Shown here in pieces: positions 37,601 to 56,437 of a stretch of 64,000 nucleotides of DNA; position 1 is the first letter of the stretch, and each line of letters opens with the position of its first letter. The stretch spans positions 40,396,390 to 40,460,389 of the forward strand of contig NC_030384.2 of assembly GCF_001625215.2 (NCBI RefSeq). Reading direction: 5' to 3'. Origin of the DNA: Daucus carota subsp. sativus (lineage: Eukaryota; Streptophyta; Magnoliopsida; Apiales; Apiaceae). A model generated the notes under the pieces. It saw only the letters and a program-made list of their open reading frames with translations. It did no database searches and had not been told where the DNA came from. A program made the translations under genes and the position numbers.

Positions 37601-40600
37601 TGTACTTAATATTACTTTCGTCTAAATTTATTGATGTACATGATCGAGGGACTAGATTTTGTGTTTCCTCAATACATTTTAGGATCTGTAAATCTTTGTT
37701 TCCTGTGTGGCATACGAGTGTCTAAGTATTAATTGACCATTCCGTGCTCCAATTTTTAGGCAACAAAGCGATGCAGCTGAAGCGATACTGCGATGCAGTT
37801 GAGCTGTACACTTTCGCGATAGCACTATTTGAAGATAATGCTGTCTTCTATTGCAACAGGTTTGCAAATTACTTATTTTGTTTAAAAATTTATTCCAGGT
37901 TTGGGTTTAAAGTTGATAGTATTTCACCCACGTTGAACTAGAAAGCTTTATGGCCGTTTTGACTAAAGCCTAAAGCTGACTCGTAATCTTACTTGCTAGT
38001 TAGGTTCATACCTTTACCTGTTAGCTATGATTACCATGTTCCACCAATTGTTCTTAAGGTGATGCACCATGTTTATGCCAGTATGCTTTATGTTAATCTT
38101 TTTTCCGAAAAGATCTGATCGTATAAGACAATTTCGAAAAAGAAGAGTATATATTTCTTAATTTCTATTTTTTTGAGTTCAAATAGTAGAAAGAATAATT
38201 TTTAAGAACATTGTTAAGACCTATTGTTTGATACAAAGGAAATGCTGTGTTTATGTGAGATTCATGTTGATTAAATTCCAAATCTGAAGTGATATATGTA
38301 GCCTCTATATGTGCAGCAGTAGTAACAATGACTAATAGAATGATAGTGATAAGATACGCTTGCCTTCTGCACCTTTTGTATAACATGATGGAATAAGCCT
38401 AATACTTTACAGTTCACACAATGGATATAATAAGAAATAACTGTTAATTTTGTTATGTTAATAATAAATTTATAGTTTTTTTTATACATAGGCAATAGGC
38501 ATCACGCCGATTTGACAGAAAGTGCAAGTTGCCTTACTATTGTATTTTCCAACTTGTTTGTGTGGATATTATATGGATTTGACAATTGAATTCAATCGAT
38601 TTATGTGGTTTGCCTAAACTATTATTTTGTGTTTTAATGTATTTCACAATGAAACAAATTAGTCACATTTGGAAGATACTAAGGTCTAAGTGCTCATTAT
38701 AGATTTTACAATACAGCAATGTTAAGATGAAAGCATTTTGTAGAGTGTAGGAAAGGCTAAAGGCTAAAGATTGTTTCTTTGCATTGTTCTTTTGTACTAG
38801 TTTGTTATCCCAGACAGGAACCAATAGTGGGAATTTTTGCTTGGTTGTAGATTGTAGAACATTATTATCTATATTTTGCCGTATTTTAACAAATTATTTA
38901 ATGCTTATCTTCAGAGCGGCTGCCTACACCCAGATCAATCAGTACACAGAAGCAATTGCAGACTGCGTTAGATCTATTGAGATTGACCCAAACTATGGAA
39001 AGGCATACAGTCGTTTGGGGTTCGCGTATTATGCTCAAGGGAACTATAGGGATGCTATTGATAAAGGATTTAGTAAAGGTATTTTTCATTATGATCACCG
39101 GAAAGTTTTCACAGTGGTAGACTCATGCCTGCATATCATTACATGGTCGTAGGTGTTAATATACAGAAGACCCTTATGTATCTGCTAGGTACTAATAATA
39201 TATTATAGTTGTCGATTAATGGTTCAACAAAATGTATCTATCATTTTGTGTTTGATTCCCTGTTAATTTGTTGTATGACTTGCTTCAGACATGTTAGCAC
39301 AAAAAGAAATATAAATTCTGTGTACCTAGCAGTAGATCCACTTAATGCTCAATGTAGTCTCTCATGCTTTGACAATGTGTAGCCTTTAGGTATCTAGTAT
39401 CTACATCTAGGTGCTGGCTGAACTCAGCTGTCTCTGGCCATGTTATTGCTTACACATAATTGTATTTGGCATTCAGCTATATAGGGGCACACACAGACAC
39501 ACATGTCTACATATAAAAATATCATTTTATTATTTGTAATTTTAAATGTGCTAAAATGTACATAACAGCATTTAATTCTGTGCAGCGTGTTGTTATTAGT
39601 TTTTAAGGGTTTAAATGTTGAATTGTAATGGTTCAAGTTTATGAATGAGACTGCTTGAAGATACATTGCATACAAAATAAGCAAAGTCAGATATATAGAA
39701 TGGAAACACGGTATCTACTTCTTGAACAGTAATGTTGATGTCAACAAACTTAAAGGCTACACTCTGTGATATCACCATGCTGTGATGGTGCTTATGTCAT
39801 ATGTAACATGTTGTGCTATTATTTAACTGCAATGACTATGGACGCTTCTCTGGTGTTGCATAGGCATTAGGCTATGGCCTATGCCTCGCCAACTGTGCAT
39901 CAAACCATGCAGCAGGAGCCTTAGAGCATCTCCAAGAGATAAGCTATGTGATGTCCTAAACCATGATTTTAATGAACATGATGTAAAACATCACTTTAAC
40001 AGTATCGTGGTCATTCCCTGAAAAGATAGGACCTACTCCGTTCCTTATTTTTAGGAAATGGCTAACCATTCCCTCATTATAAAAAAAATAGAATATTCAA
40101 TTTCCTTTTTTCTCACACTCTTTCACACATTTTTCACATTATTTCCTTAATAGATTTTGAATTTTGATATTATAATAATTATAGGGAACACAAATAGGTA
40201 CTGTTGTTGGAGTTGTCATTCAATATAATGTCCAAACTTATTGGAAGTTGAATTTTTATTATATAATAATCAGGGAACTCACTAAGATGATGTTGGAGAT
40301 GCTCATATTCTGCTATCCCTGTGCTATCACGTAGTCTCTAACTATATATTTGGTGTTGGAACTTGGAACACCCTGGCATGGTACTATCAGATCTGATCTG
40401 ACTCATGTTATCAAATGCCAAGGTCATTGAGGCTTCTGTGTTTTTGTTTTTCCATTATTGCATTTGGCTTTCAGTCCAAGATGATTGCTTGAAGGTTAGT
40501 TGGCTAAGGGCCAGAAATATATTTACAAGTAGCTTCAGTGTTGGAGCATTTACGGTTCATATCCTGGCACTGCCATTTGCATGCCTTTTAGAGGTTTAGG

Positions 40601-42151
40601 TGACTAGGGTTAGATAATGGGTGATAAGCAACACTGGACCGCAAGAGCCTGCCATATCTTCTGTTTCTAATAAAATTTTCATTTCTGGAATAATATAGGA
40701 GCCTCCTTTATAAGTGGGATTCTCTTCTTTAGTCTTTTGTCTGCTGTCATTTACATAGAGCAAGATGCCAAAGGCAGTTATGACGGACAAATAAAATTCA
40801 GATCTGTTTAGAAATTTTGTTAAAATTAAACCGGCTTTAAGATATCCTGGGAAACTTTTTTTTATGCGTGCCAATCAGTTACATTGGTGCTTTATGTAAA
40901 CTCATGTTTACAGAAGATAATATAACTTCTGTTTTCACTTGTTATGCAGCTCTACAGTTGGATCCAACTAACGAGTCGGTCAAAGAAAATATTCGAGTAA
41001 GCCAATATATAATTCATCATTGTTGTTACAGTACTCAAGATTTGTTGAATTGATGTTTATTTTTCCTTTAACTGTGAACTCTTAATATTACTTATTGTAA
41101 TTGTGAAATCTAGGCAGCAGAGCAGAAGTTAAGGGAAGAGTATCGGAGAGCTGGACATTATCAGGTATTGTTTTCTTTACTTTTAAGTAAATTGTTTTAT
41201 GTATTGAATGATAAAGAGCTTTAGAATTTTTTTAGGAATACTCCACACTGGATCAAAGATATTTAAGATCAAGTTGAGCCATTAAGCGCTATTGGTTGGT
41301 GGCTTCTTGTTACTAAAATCAGAGTTGAACACTTTCTTTTGACAGAAAAAACTTTATTGTGACCATCTATTTTTCTGACCGTAGTCAGATTTTTTTTTAT
41401 AATTATGTGATGTATATGCTGGGACATCAGTCCCTGCTTCTCAACCTTACATAAACACACAGAAAAACACGTAATGAACTCTCTGGAATGTATTTCTCAA
41501 CCTTGCTCACACTAGAACACATGTTTGAACTTTCTAGAAGAAGAATCATTATCCAATATGATAAATAGTGACTAGTCGGTGTCTTGCTCAACTATCAGGG
41601 GTTGTAGATTATTAATTTTGAAAATTGCAGACGGGACACTTATGATCACACTCTTTTAGCAGCAATTGCTAGATCTGTTTTTTAAGTAAGAATCTATTAA
41701 TGCTTTTGGATAATCAAATAAGGGTGTGTATTTTCCTTGATGCGTACAGTATTCAAGCTCCTCAAGTCATCAGGGAGATCCATATCATCAATCTGAAGGT
41801 GGTTCAGGGAGTCATGGCACAATGCCATCACAATTTACGTCAGTGCCTCTTACTGCTAATGGAATGCCTGTTGATATTGGAAGTTTGATTCGAAATATGA
41901 CTGCCAATTACCAGGGAGCACATCCTCAAGATGAGCCGCAAGGAGATAGTAACAACACTACTCCTCCTGACGCGGATATTAGAATAGGTGGGAATATTAA
42001 TGTCAATCTTGGTGATCAAATGCCTGAAGAGCTTTCAGGGGCATTGAGATCTGTAATGGAGATGTTCTCGGGGACGGCACCCCCACCCCCACCACCCCCA
42101 CCACATGGTAACTCACAAGACAACATGAGCAGGAGGTCTGGACAAAGTTGA
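31658..42151 (+). CDS. SGT-type small glutamine-rich TPR co-chaperone
   Basis: Predicted cytosolic co-chaperone of the SGTA family, whose TPRs bind the C-terminal tails of HSP70/HSP90. Ten exons: 31658..31730, 33744..33991, 34731..34764, 35810..35946, 37503..37569, 37760..37859, 38915..39078, 40950..40996, 41114..41164, 41750..42151; 440 aa. The N-terminus (SKRIVRSFLQFLDS, GLEVAKECLLDVFKI) matches the SGTA dimerisation region. DEMFGQFFGALEKAHFFKTMPDG is a plant-conserved linker (shown as FGQFFGALEKAHFFKT). Three TPRs span about residues 187-290 (GNKAMQLKRYCDAVELYTFAI; AYTQINQYTEAIADCVRSIEIDP; AYSRLGFAYYAQGNYRDAIDKG). The C-terminal 134 residues, all from the last exon, are Ser/Gly/Asn-rich and contain a run of eight prolines near 42080-42103. 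Closest remembered homologue: Arabidopsis At4g08320 (TPR8). Introns are long (first 2.0 kb). Exon 2's end (33991) is the least certain junction. Confidence 0.88.
32541..32573. repeat. 5-bp (CACGA)n minisatellite in SGT intron 1
   Basis: CCGACACGACACGACACGAC followed by ACATCAC: about four to five units of CACGA. A degenerate related stretch in opposite sense (GTGTTGTGTCTAAGGG) occurs near 32810, so both may be ends of one decayed element. Confidence 0.6.
32860..32960 (+). repeat. Possible tRNA-derived SINE head in SGT intron 1
   Basis: TAGTTAGTGG (32870-32879) resembles a pol III A box and GGCTTGAATCCCGCCC (from 32906) a B box, at tRNA-like spacing. No A/T tail or target duplication was pinned down. 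Confidence 0.35.
34890..35125. mobile_element. hAT-like MITE (236 bp) in SGT intron 3
   Basis: Exact 8-bp target duplication GTTGTGGA at 34882-34889 and 35126-35133. The ends are imperfect inverted repeats: CAGTGACGTAGCACAG on the left against CAGGGATGAAGCCAGA read from the right. An 8-bp duplication with CAG-starting ends is characteristic of hAT elements. No transposase is present. Confidence 0.85.
36049..36282. mobile_element. Stowaway-like MITE (234 bp) in SGT intron 4
   Basis: CTCCCTCCGTCCCTCTGAGTTC and the complementary end AGAGGGACGGAGGGAG are flanked by TA on both sides (36047-36048, 36283-36284). Internal sequence (GGACACGGAGACTAAGA) is shared with the decayed copy near 43650. Confidence 0.88.
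36361..36382. repeat. CA microsatellite
   Basis: Uninterrupted (AC)n of about 20 bp in SGT intron 4. Confidence 0.85.
39924..40304. mobile_element. MITE with GAGCATCTCCAA ends in SGT intron 7
   Basis: GAGCATCTCCAA on the left and TTGGAGATGCTC on the right are exact 12-bp inverted repeats 381 bp apart. Flanks TTA and ATA would be an imperfect 3-bp target. The centre is AT-rich. This end motif is widespread in plant MITEs; superfamily not settled. Confidence 0.75.
40490..40580 (+). repeat. Possible tRNA-derived SINE head in SGT intron 7
   Basis: TTAGTTGGCTAAGGG (from 40496) resembles an A box and GGTTCATATCCTGGC (from 40553) a B box. The spacing is slightly long and no tail was found. Confidence 0.3.
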
Positions 42152-42520
42152 AGTAACTATGTACTAACTTCGTAACAGAAAAAATGGCTGAAGTTTAAAT
42201 TTCTTTCTATTATTTAATTTCATACAAGCACATAGCAACTTCAGTCCCGTGTGTTGGTATATATCACCGGAGTATGTGAATTTTCACCAATTTAGTCTTT
42301 TACATGTAGAAGTCCGGCGGAGTAAATTATAAAGAAAGTGGATTTGACTGTTTTTGGGTTATCCCACTCTGCTAAGGAGTGCTACAGATATTCTAGGTTT
42401 TCTGCTTTGGAACTTGCTTTTAAAGTATCTGCACGGAGTTCTAATAATTTTAGGGTTTGTCTGTGTGTGCCCATCCATGAGCAAATGCTAAGCGCGGAAT
42501 TTTGTATGTTTAGAAGATTT

Positions 42521-42656
42521 TGATTGGTGTGGTGGTTGTATATGAAGGGGTTCATCATTATTAAGATACGAGAACCAATAGAAATGAGTCAAACTTATAG
42601 ATTTGAGCCAAATTTATAGAATTCCGCAGTTAGTATGTGCCCACGGGCATACACTC
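42521..42656. repeat. Dispersed repeat, copy 1
   Basis: TGATTGGTGTGGTGGTTGTA, ATCATTATTA, AACCAATAGAAATGAGTCAAA and ATGTGCCCACGGGCATA recur in the same order and orientation at about 60020-60147 (TGATTGATGTGGTTGTTGTA and so on). Probably two copies of the end of an unnamed transposon. Confidence 0.75.
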
Positions 42657-43649
42657 GAAAAATCCTAAACCCTGATAAAGGCAGAGCTGTTATGTTTTGG
42701 GAATTTTAGCTCCCAATAAACATCCTCTGGTTGATGCTGTTGATGGTCGCACAAAAAACGATAACTGTGTGGGATATGAACGTGTAAATGTACCAAGGAA
42801 AACTACATTTACAGTAGGAAATGGGTGCACATAGTATCCGTTCAAACTGAATAATTAAAGCCAAATGGATATAGTAACACAAGTTAAAGGAATGCATATT
42901 ATAATATATGAAACATAAATAAGATTTTTTTTCATTTTAAGTTTTGCTATAGATCTTGATTAATACAAGAATTAAGATAGAGGTTCCAAGAGTATCATGT
43001 CTATTCTACGTTAGAACATGATCCCACTTAATTATATATAAAATATTTTATTTTTAAAAAATATATAAAATATAAATTGTCCGAGCACAACGATGTTCCC
43101 CCTTCCCCTAGCTTTAAGCCCATAAAGTATGATATTTTATTTTAATTTCCCTGCATATTTAATATTTTCTGACATTTGCCACACTGGGTGTTGCATACCA
43201 AGGTTGACTTGCATAGGCGCATTTGCATTTGATATTACATAAAAAAATGTATGTTTCTAAAATAAACGATTAATCAAAAAATCAAGCGGATTGCATAGTC
43301 ACCTGTTCTGGAATGGGATAATGACAGCTTGAACACCATTGTTGAATCTTGACCTATCTAGATGTATTCTCTCCTTTATTTTTCTTGATAACCACTTGAA
43401 CTTTCTACGATGATAGACTGATAGTAATAGAGATGATTCAAATGATTAAACAATTCCATGCAAACTGTATTTCACTATGAGCTCTCATATATTTATTTTG
43501 GATATATCCTATTCAAATTTTTTAATGCTTCAAATTTTATGATATATAATAAAAATTTATAATATAGTAATAATTTTACTTATATTCTATCTATATTTTC
43601 TAAATATATTTTTTGCTTCCACGTGTAGCCCAAACAGCTCTACGATATA

Positions 43650-43925
43650 CTCCCTCCGTCCCCTCAATTCTTTACACGGAGGAGGGGGACACGGAGACCA
43701 AGACAATATATAAAAAATAAGTAAAATTAGATGAAAAGTGGGTAAAATGGTGGCACTTATCAATATTTAATAATAGATTTGAAATAGTGAAGGAAAGTAG
43801 TGAGTGTGATAGTAATTTTTATTGTTAAATATGAGATAACAGGGTAAGATAGTGGATGTAATAATGGAAAAAATTTACTATTTATAGTAACGTAAAGAAA
43901 TGAGAATCTACGGAGATAAAGGGCA
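43650..43925. mobile_element. Decayed Stowaway-like MITE
   Basis: The left end CTCCCTCCGTCCCC follows TA. The inner segment (GGACACGGAGACCAAGA, then CAATATTTAATAATAGATTTGAAA) parallels the element at 36049. The right end has lost its repeat, so the boundary is approximate. Confidence 0.55.
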
Positions 43926-45639
43926 AAAGCATTATTTCCATTTAAATACTACAAGCGTGTACGGCTCATGCTCTGAATCTAGAAAATCGCTTTCAGAAAT
44001 TGTGTGGTCAGAATTTGTCTACCGTAGACAATACTTGTAGCAGTAGTAGTCTAGTAGATATGAGCCCACAGGGTCAGATATTTCTGCTATTTATTGTGTT
44101 TTTTTTCTTCCCATTATGTCATAAATACTTTATCTACCACAAGATTTCTATTAATTGAATATTCACTAAAATATTATATTTAAAATGTTATTACATATTA
44201 CATATATAATAATTTAGACTATTTTTCAAGGTATTAAGCATGTAAATGGTTTTTATTAAAATTTATTTCTTTTATGTATGCGTTTATTTATCAAATAATT
44301 AAGAAAAATATTTTCATAAAATTATACTTAGAAAAATATTTCATAAAATGAATTTCTTGTTAAATCAGATTTCAGTTTTATCATTTTTTTTATTTTTTTT
44401 TACAAAAGTTTTATCATTTTTAAACCACCGAATATGCTTTCGAAGAGGTTATTTTTAAATTTATCAAATTTAACTACGATTATATAATTCAAATGATTAA
44501 GAGGAGTATTTTTTTTTTTTTAGCGGAGTCCGAAAAGAAAAACAAAAAAGCCGAAGACAAAAAGCGAGGATATATCTAAAAAACAAGTCATGGTTTGAAC
44601 TCATTTTACTCACTTCTGACACCACAATCTCCAGTGTCCTTGTTTTCTTCGCCAGCCTCTGCCCCACCGCCCCCACAAATACTACTACCAGTAATTAATT
44701 TAACTATATTTACTGCATCATTTCTTCCTTCTCCGCCTGCTTGAACCACCTTCATTGATCTCTCAGAACAAGACTCCAGCTTTTCTTCTGGGGCTTCTTG
44801 TCAATTTATGCTCTCTGCCTCAGAGGTAATGCAATTTCTCTGTTTCTTCAATTGGGTCTTTTTTAATCTTCTTTTATTTTGCATTGTCCCAATAAAATGT
44901 GTTTTCTTGCTTTACATATCTGACTCCATTGTAAGTTTTTCTGGGTTTTTTTAAGTTTCAAAGCTCTTTTTTTCCCCCTTCTTTTTTGATTTTGAGTTTT
45001 TGATGTTTTAGGGGTGTGGAATGAAAATGAAATTTCTTAAGTATTCAGTCAAGTGGGGTATTAAAAGATTTGGTGCAAAGTTTCATTTAAGTTTTGGGTC
45101 ATGCTAAGTGTATGATATGAAGATAAAAACAATGCTGTGTTCTTCTAGAATTAATATATTACCAGTGTTGAGCATCCTAGAAGCCTATGACCCTTTTCTG
45201 AATTAGAAGATCACTGCTTTTAGAAAAGGTGGAACTTTATGGTCTATGCAGTATTATTAATCAAGGTTTGCTCCCCTGCAGGGATTTTTGGTACTAGTAT
45301 TCCTCATTTATTACTGAATGTGAACTCTTTAAATTTATTATAATCTTCTTCTAGTGAAAGGGGCAATGTGTGTTTGGGCCAATTGTTTTTTTGTGTTGTA
45401 TTTTGGATTTGTCATTGTGATCTTAGAGATAATATTTATGTATTGATTGTTTTTCCCTTCAAGTTGCATAGGTAGCGAGCTTCTAAAGTTTTGTTTAGTG
45501 TGGCTATTATTTGATGCATGGGGTTTCTTATGCATCTCTCGAATGAAACAGATCTAAGTTGCTAGTAAACCTAACTGGTTATTGTTCTATGTTACTAGGA
45601 TTCATCTGTTGATTGACTTCAGCTTATATTTCGATAGAG

Positions 45640-52406
<6,767 letters not shown>

Positions 52407-53687
52407 CAATGCAAAAATAGTCTGAGAGATTGTGGAATCATGTTTGCCCATGTTCGAGCTGCTCTTTTTTATTCTAAATTTTTTCAAAATTTCCTTGTCG
52501 TAGATCTCTGTATTTGTACTGTGATTTTGCGTTTACTTTGTTATTACTACTTTTCTGTCTCTGGATTTTGGACAACTAAATCAAGCTGAAACTAGGAAAT
52601 ACTAGTGTTTATCTTGCAAGTTTGGTGACATGAGCTGCTATAATGTTAATATTTGTTCCATGCCCGTCTGTTTTGAATAGATTATCATCCAATAAACAGA
52701 ATCCAGAATGGAAGTTAATTACTTAGTTACTTGAATAGTTCTCACCATTCTAAAAAATTCTTGATTTATTAAAAAAGTTCGATTAATATTCAAAATACCA
52801 GAATAGGGAGAAATGATCTAAATAGTATTTCTCAATGTCGGATAATCTAAGATTTTGATTTTTTACAAAAAACACTAAATTTAACACAATATGGCACGAA
52901 AGGAGTGAAAGATGGGTGAATTCTGTTGAATTTATGTTTGGCTTGCAAAATAATATTTCAAACCACCTTGTTACATTTCATAGAGGTTAAAATTTTTAAC
53001 TATGGTTCAATGGCTTTATATATAATTTTTTATTATTTTGTTGATACTATTACTGTCTCAGCAGTCCGAGAGTTGGTTTTTTGTAAATTTAAGAAAAAAA
53101 AAATCTCACTTTCTATATTTGATCGCTGTCAGAACACAACTAACCCCTTTGAAGATCAAAAAAAGCTGAGCCAATTATCCGTTGTACAGAAAGATTCATG
53201 ATGGACATCATAATGTTGGAGAAACTTGGAAGATAAGAAAGAAGAGAGGTTGAAACTCCTCCCTCGTAAAGGAAGAAAAAAAAAAGCGTATAAAATGTGG
53301 GGTGAAGGTTAGTTGGGCGAAGAAAAGAGGCTAATAAGTTGGGAAAAGACTAGACTCTAAAGGTGAAATTGAAAAAGAGACCTACAACCAAACTTGGGTC
53401 CTCCATGGTTTCATCAACATGTCCACAGCCTACTAGAATGGAAACACCCCCCTCCTTTCCCATGTGATCCTTTGTTTCCTTCTCTTCATCACTTTTACCC
53501 CCTCCCTAGCCTCTCTCTCCTATTCATTTACTCGTGCACGACACTTATTTCGTTCAGTTATTCCGTTCAGTTATATCAAACACGAGAAGTCGAGAAATTT
53601 AAATAATTCATATTTAAACTCTCGATCTTTTGTTATCGAGACTGAGATACAACTAAAAGTGAGGCAATCAAAGAAGAGATTTTCTAT

Positions 53688-53855
53688 GGTGTGCCCAAGG
53701 ACATACAATAGTCCCTAACTCCAATAAAAATAGCTCTTTTTGATTAGTGGATGAATAATAAATGAGAATGGCCCCCTGCATTCACATCAATTCCACCAAT
53801 CAGAATAGGCTATTTTTATAAAATTTAGTGACTATTGTGTGCACTTGGACACACA
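53688..53855. mobile_element. Palindromic MITE (168 bp)
   Basis: Inverted repeats of about 48 bp cover over half of the element: GGTGTGCCCAAGGACATACAATAG on the left against TGTGTGTCCAAGTGCACACAATAG from the right, with AAAAATAGC at the inner edge of both arms. Target duplication unclear (TA or TWA). Confidence 0.72.
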
Positions 53856-54938
53856 TTAGAAAGACCGATCAAAGAAATGCAACTAAGAATTAAAAATATC
53901 TATACAAGATGTGAATAAACTTGGGCAATCTCTTTATCTCTACTTTATTAAAAAGTGAGTCTAACTTACACTTGAGCTGTTGAGCATGCAAACACAAAAA
54001 CAAGTAAATATATTATATGTGGCTGTGTGTGATGCACGACTGAGGTGCTATGTTCAAACTTGTTTCCAGCTCCATCACTACATTTTTGTAACATATCAAT
54101 AATGGCACTTATATCTGGACTGAATAATAATTTAGATGAAAACTGAACCATTTGTATCTTTCTTTCTGGTGTTGAGTTAATTTTGAACAAGTAGTTAATT
54201 GTCTTTAGCAAGGACAACTAACATTACATACTTGTGTTTATGCAGTGAAATAGTAATTGAGAAGGTTTGTTTAAGTAATTTTGTTCCAGTTTTTTTTTCC
54301 CATCTTAGACCAAGTAAACACAGCAGAGCAGACTGTGTCAGAATGTATCTTGTCACAATCATGTTTTATAATATTATGAGGAAGAATTCCAGATTTTGGT
54401 TGAATGTGGTTGTGGCCTTTTTTTTTTAATTTGTTATCACATCACTGCTGCCTTGCAATTCCTTTAATTGAATTATTAGCATAGAACAGAAACATATAAG
54501 AAAAAAGTCATAATCTTTTTTACTGCCAGTCAACAACACATGCTACTGGTCTAACTTGACTGGAATGCAGATCTGCCAATAATCAACTTACAAGAGCACT
54601 GTTCTATACAGATCTCTGCAACATATCACCTGTATTTACATAAAAAATAAATGTTATATCACGAAATTTATGTCATAAAACTTGTACAGTTGTTAGGGTT
54701 GAAATATATTTTAAATTTTTTATATAAAACGTTTTTCTGATGAATTCTTATTTAAATATAGTTTATGTATATATGATACTATATATCCATCCATGGAAGT
54801 GGAAATGGTCAATATAAATTGTTAAACTTGACTAGAATAAGTATATTTTATGATCTCATAAATCATAGCAGGCTAGCAGCCCAGTCAAGTATTTCACCCA
54901 AAATTTGACTCCCTGGCATGGAACTTTCTCCCAATATA

Positions 54939-55159
54939 TTCCCTCTTTCCTTTTTTTTTTTACAGTTTTTTTCATTACTTGACACATATAAAATATAGTT
55001 TCATAATTTATTTTTAAATTTTTTCTTTTTTGTATAAAAATTTAAACATTAAATTTTTATTTAAAAAAAAGTTTTAAAAATAATTTATTACATCATATTT
55101 TATGAGAGAAGTCAAAAACGTGCCATCATCTCTCGATGTAAATAATTGAGGGGAGGGAG
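54939..55159. mobile_element. Degenerate Stowaway-like MITE
   Basis: TTCCCTCTTTCC on the left and GGGGAGGGAG on the right, each next to TA, enclose an AT-rich palindromic core (AATTTATTTTTAAATT, then AAAAATAATTTATT). Confidence 0.55.
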
Positions 55160-55501
55160 TAATGCTGAACAAAAAGTCCCCAAACAGTACTGTAAAAATG
55201 GCTACTGATTGTGGAAAGACCGGTCAACATTTCCCTGGCAATGCTCTGCAATAGCCTACTCCATAAATACTTTTATTTTCCCTTATATCAAAAGATTACA
55301 TATACACATTGTGCCATTGTGGGGACATGCTAACAAATATTTCTGAAACTAATTTAAAATGGCATCAAATATATATAGCCAAAACTCAAGCATAGTTTTC
55401 CTATTGCTACCTATCTCATCTCTTTCTCTTGTTTCTCTCTTGGCAGAACTGGTCTCTTCAAATCTTTCTCAATCTTCTCTGATAGAAAAAATACTACTAG
55501 T

Positions 55502-56437
55502 ATGAATAATTATGATCACAGAGACAACAAGGGTGGCTGTTATTTTCACCCAACAGAATTTGTTGTAGGAGTGTGTCATATGTGCTTGAATGAAAGGCTT
55601 ATAGTTTTGGCTTCAAAGCAAACTCATCAACTTCACAGAGCTAAAAGCAGGAGTTTTGTTAGAGACCATAGTTTCTGTCATGACCAGAAGCCTCAGGCCA
55701 ACGTGGCTTCTTTACCCAAGATCTTTGCCATAGGTTCTTTGCTCAACCGCTTCGAGTTTCGACACCGGAAATCTCAGGATCTGGACTTCAGTGATGCTTC
55801 CTCCAGTCATGAAGGTTTGTCCAATATTTCTTAGTTGAAATCTCTCTAATTTTAACAACTTTCTCATCATGTTGAAACAGATTATAATTTTAGTTAATAC
55901 TTTCTTTATAATTGAAAAAACAATTGTTTGATTAGTATATTATTAAGACCATCATGATTTGAATCAGTAACATGATCAGTCAGAAAACGGTCAATCTGTC
56001 TCATTAGGCAGTGACTACAGATCCATCATGATTAAACAAAACGACCAACTATAATTTAAACATTGGACTAATTAACGATATTTTTTATTCGAAATTTAAT
56101 TGCAGATTCATTTATTTCAATCAAGTTCGAAAACAACAATGGGGTAGGCTCATGGGAGAAGAATGCAAACACAGTTTCAAAGGTGTCTTTAGAGCACTGC
56201 AACTTCTCATGGAAGCAGAATGAAGACAAGGGGTCAAGCAAGACAGTGGTAGAGCACGTAAAGCCACGTGGCTCGACATTGAGGTGGCGCAAGCGGATTG
56301 GTCATCTGTTCCAGGTCAGCAAGTGGAAGAGGTCGAGTAAGACAAGTGCATGCCATAGTGGTAAGCTGGATGGAGGCAAGGGGAGGGTGAATAGTGGTTG
56401 GATAAGAAGTCTGACAAAGAGGAGGACCAAAGAATGA
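55502..56437 (+). CDS. Plant protein of unknown function with an N-terminal CxxC motif
   Basis: Two exons, 55502..55814 and 56106..56437, give 214 aa. The N-terminus reads GGCYFHPTEFVVGVCHMCLNERLIVLAS. Its HP...C..CLNERL pattern resembles the start of OCTOPUS/DUF740 proteins (HP...C..CLRERL), although the rest is unlike that family and far shorter. The second half is basic and Ser-rich, with a conserved-looking LRWRKRIGHLFQVSKWKRS block. It ends in a very basic tail (RSLTKRRTKE), which may act as a nuclear or membrane-binding signal. No membrane segment or signal peptide. The Cys/His pattern could bind a metal, but this is inference. A 5' leader with CTCTTTCTC-type tracts precedes the start. 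Function unknown. Confidence 0.82.

Larger units (their letters stand above)
42152..45639. other. Intergenic between the SGT and LACS genes
   Basis: Starts with the SGT 3' UTR, then a dispersed repeat (42521-42656) and a decayed MITE, then AT-rich DNA. The last kilobase holds the LACS promoter, a probable 5' UTR exon ending at 44825 (donor GTAATG) and a 5' UTR intron to 45598 (acceptor TTACTAG). Confidence 0.55.
52407..55501. other. Intergenic after LACS
   Basis: LACS 3' UTR, then AT-rich DNA with two MITEs (53688-53855 and 54939-55159). No convincing coding sequence; the frames of 70-90 codons here lack homology that I recognise. Confidence 0.5.

Noticed and set aside
53394..53718. Two plus-strand frames of 70-84 codons
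   Set aside because: Pro/Ser/Phe-rich translations of C/T-rich DNA, one running into the palindromic MITE; no coding pattern.
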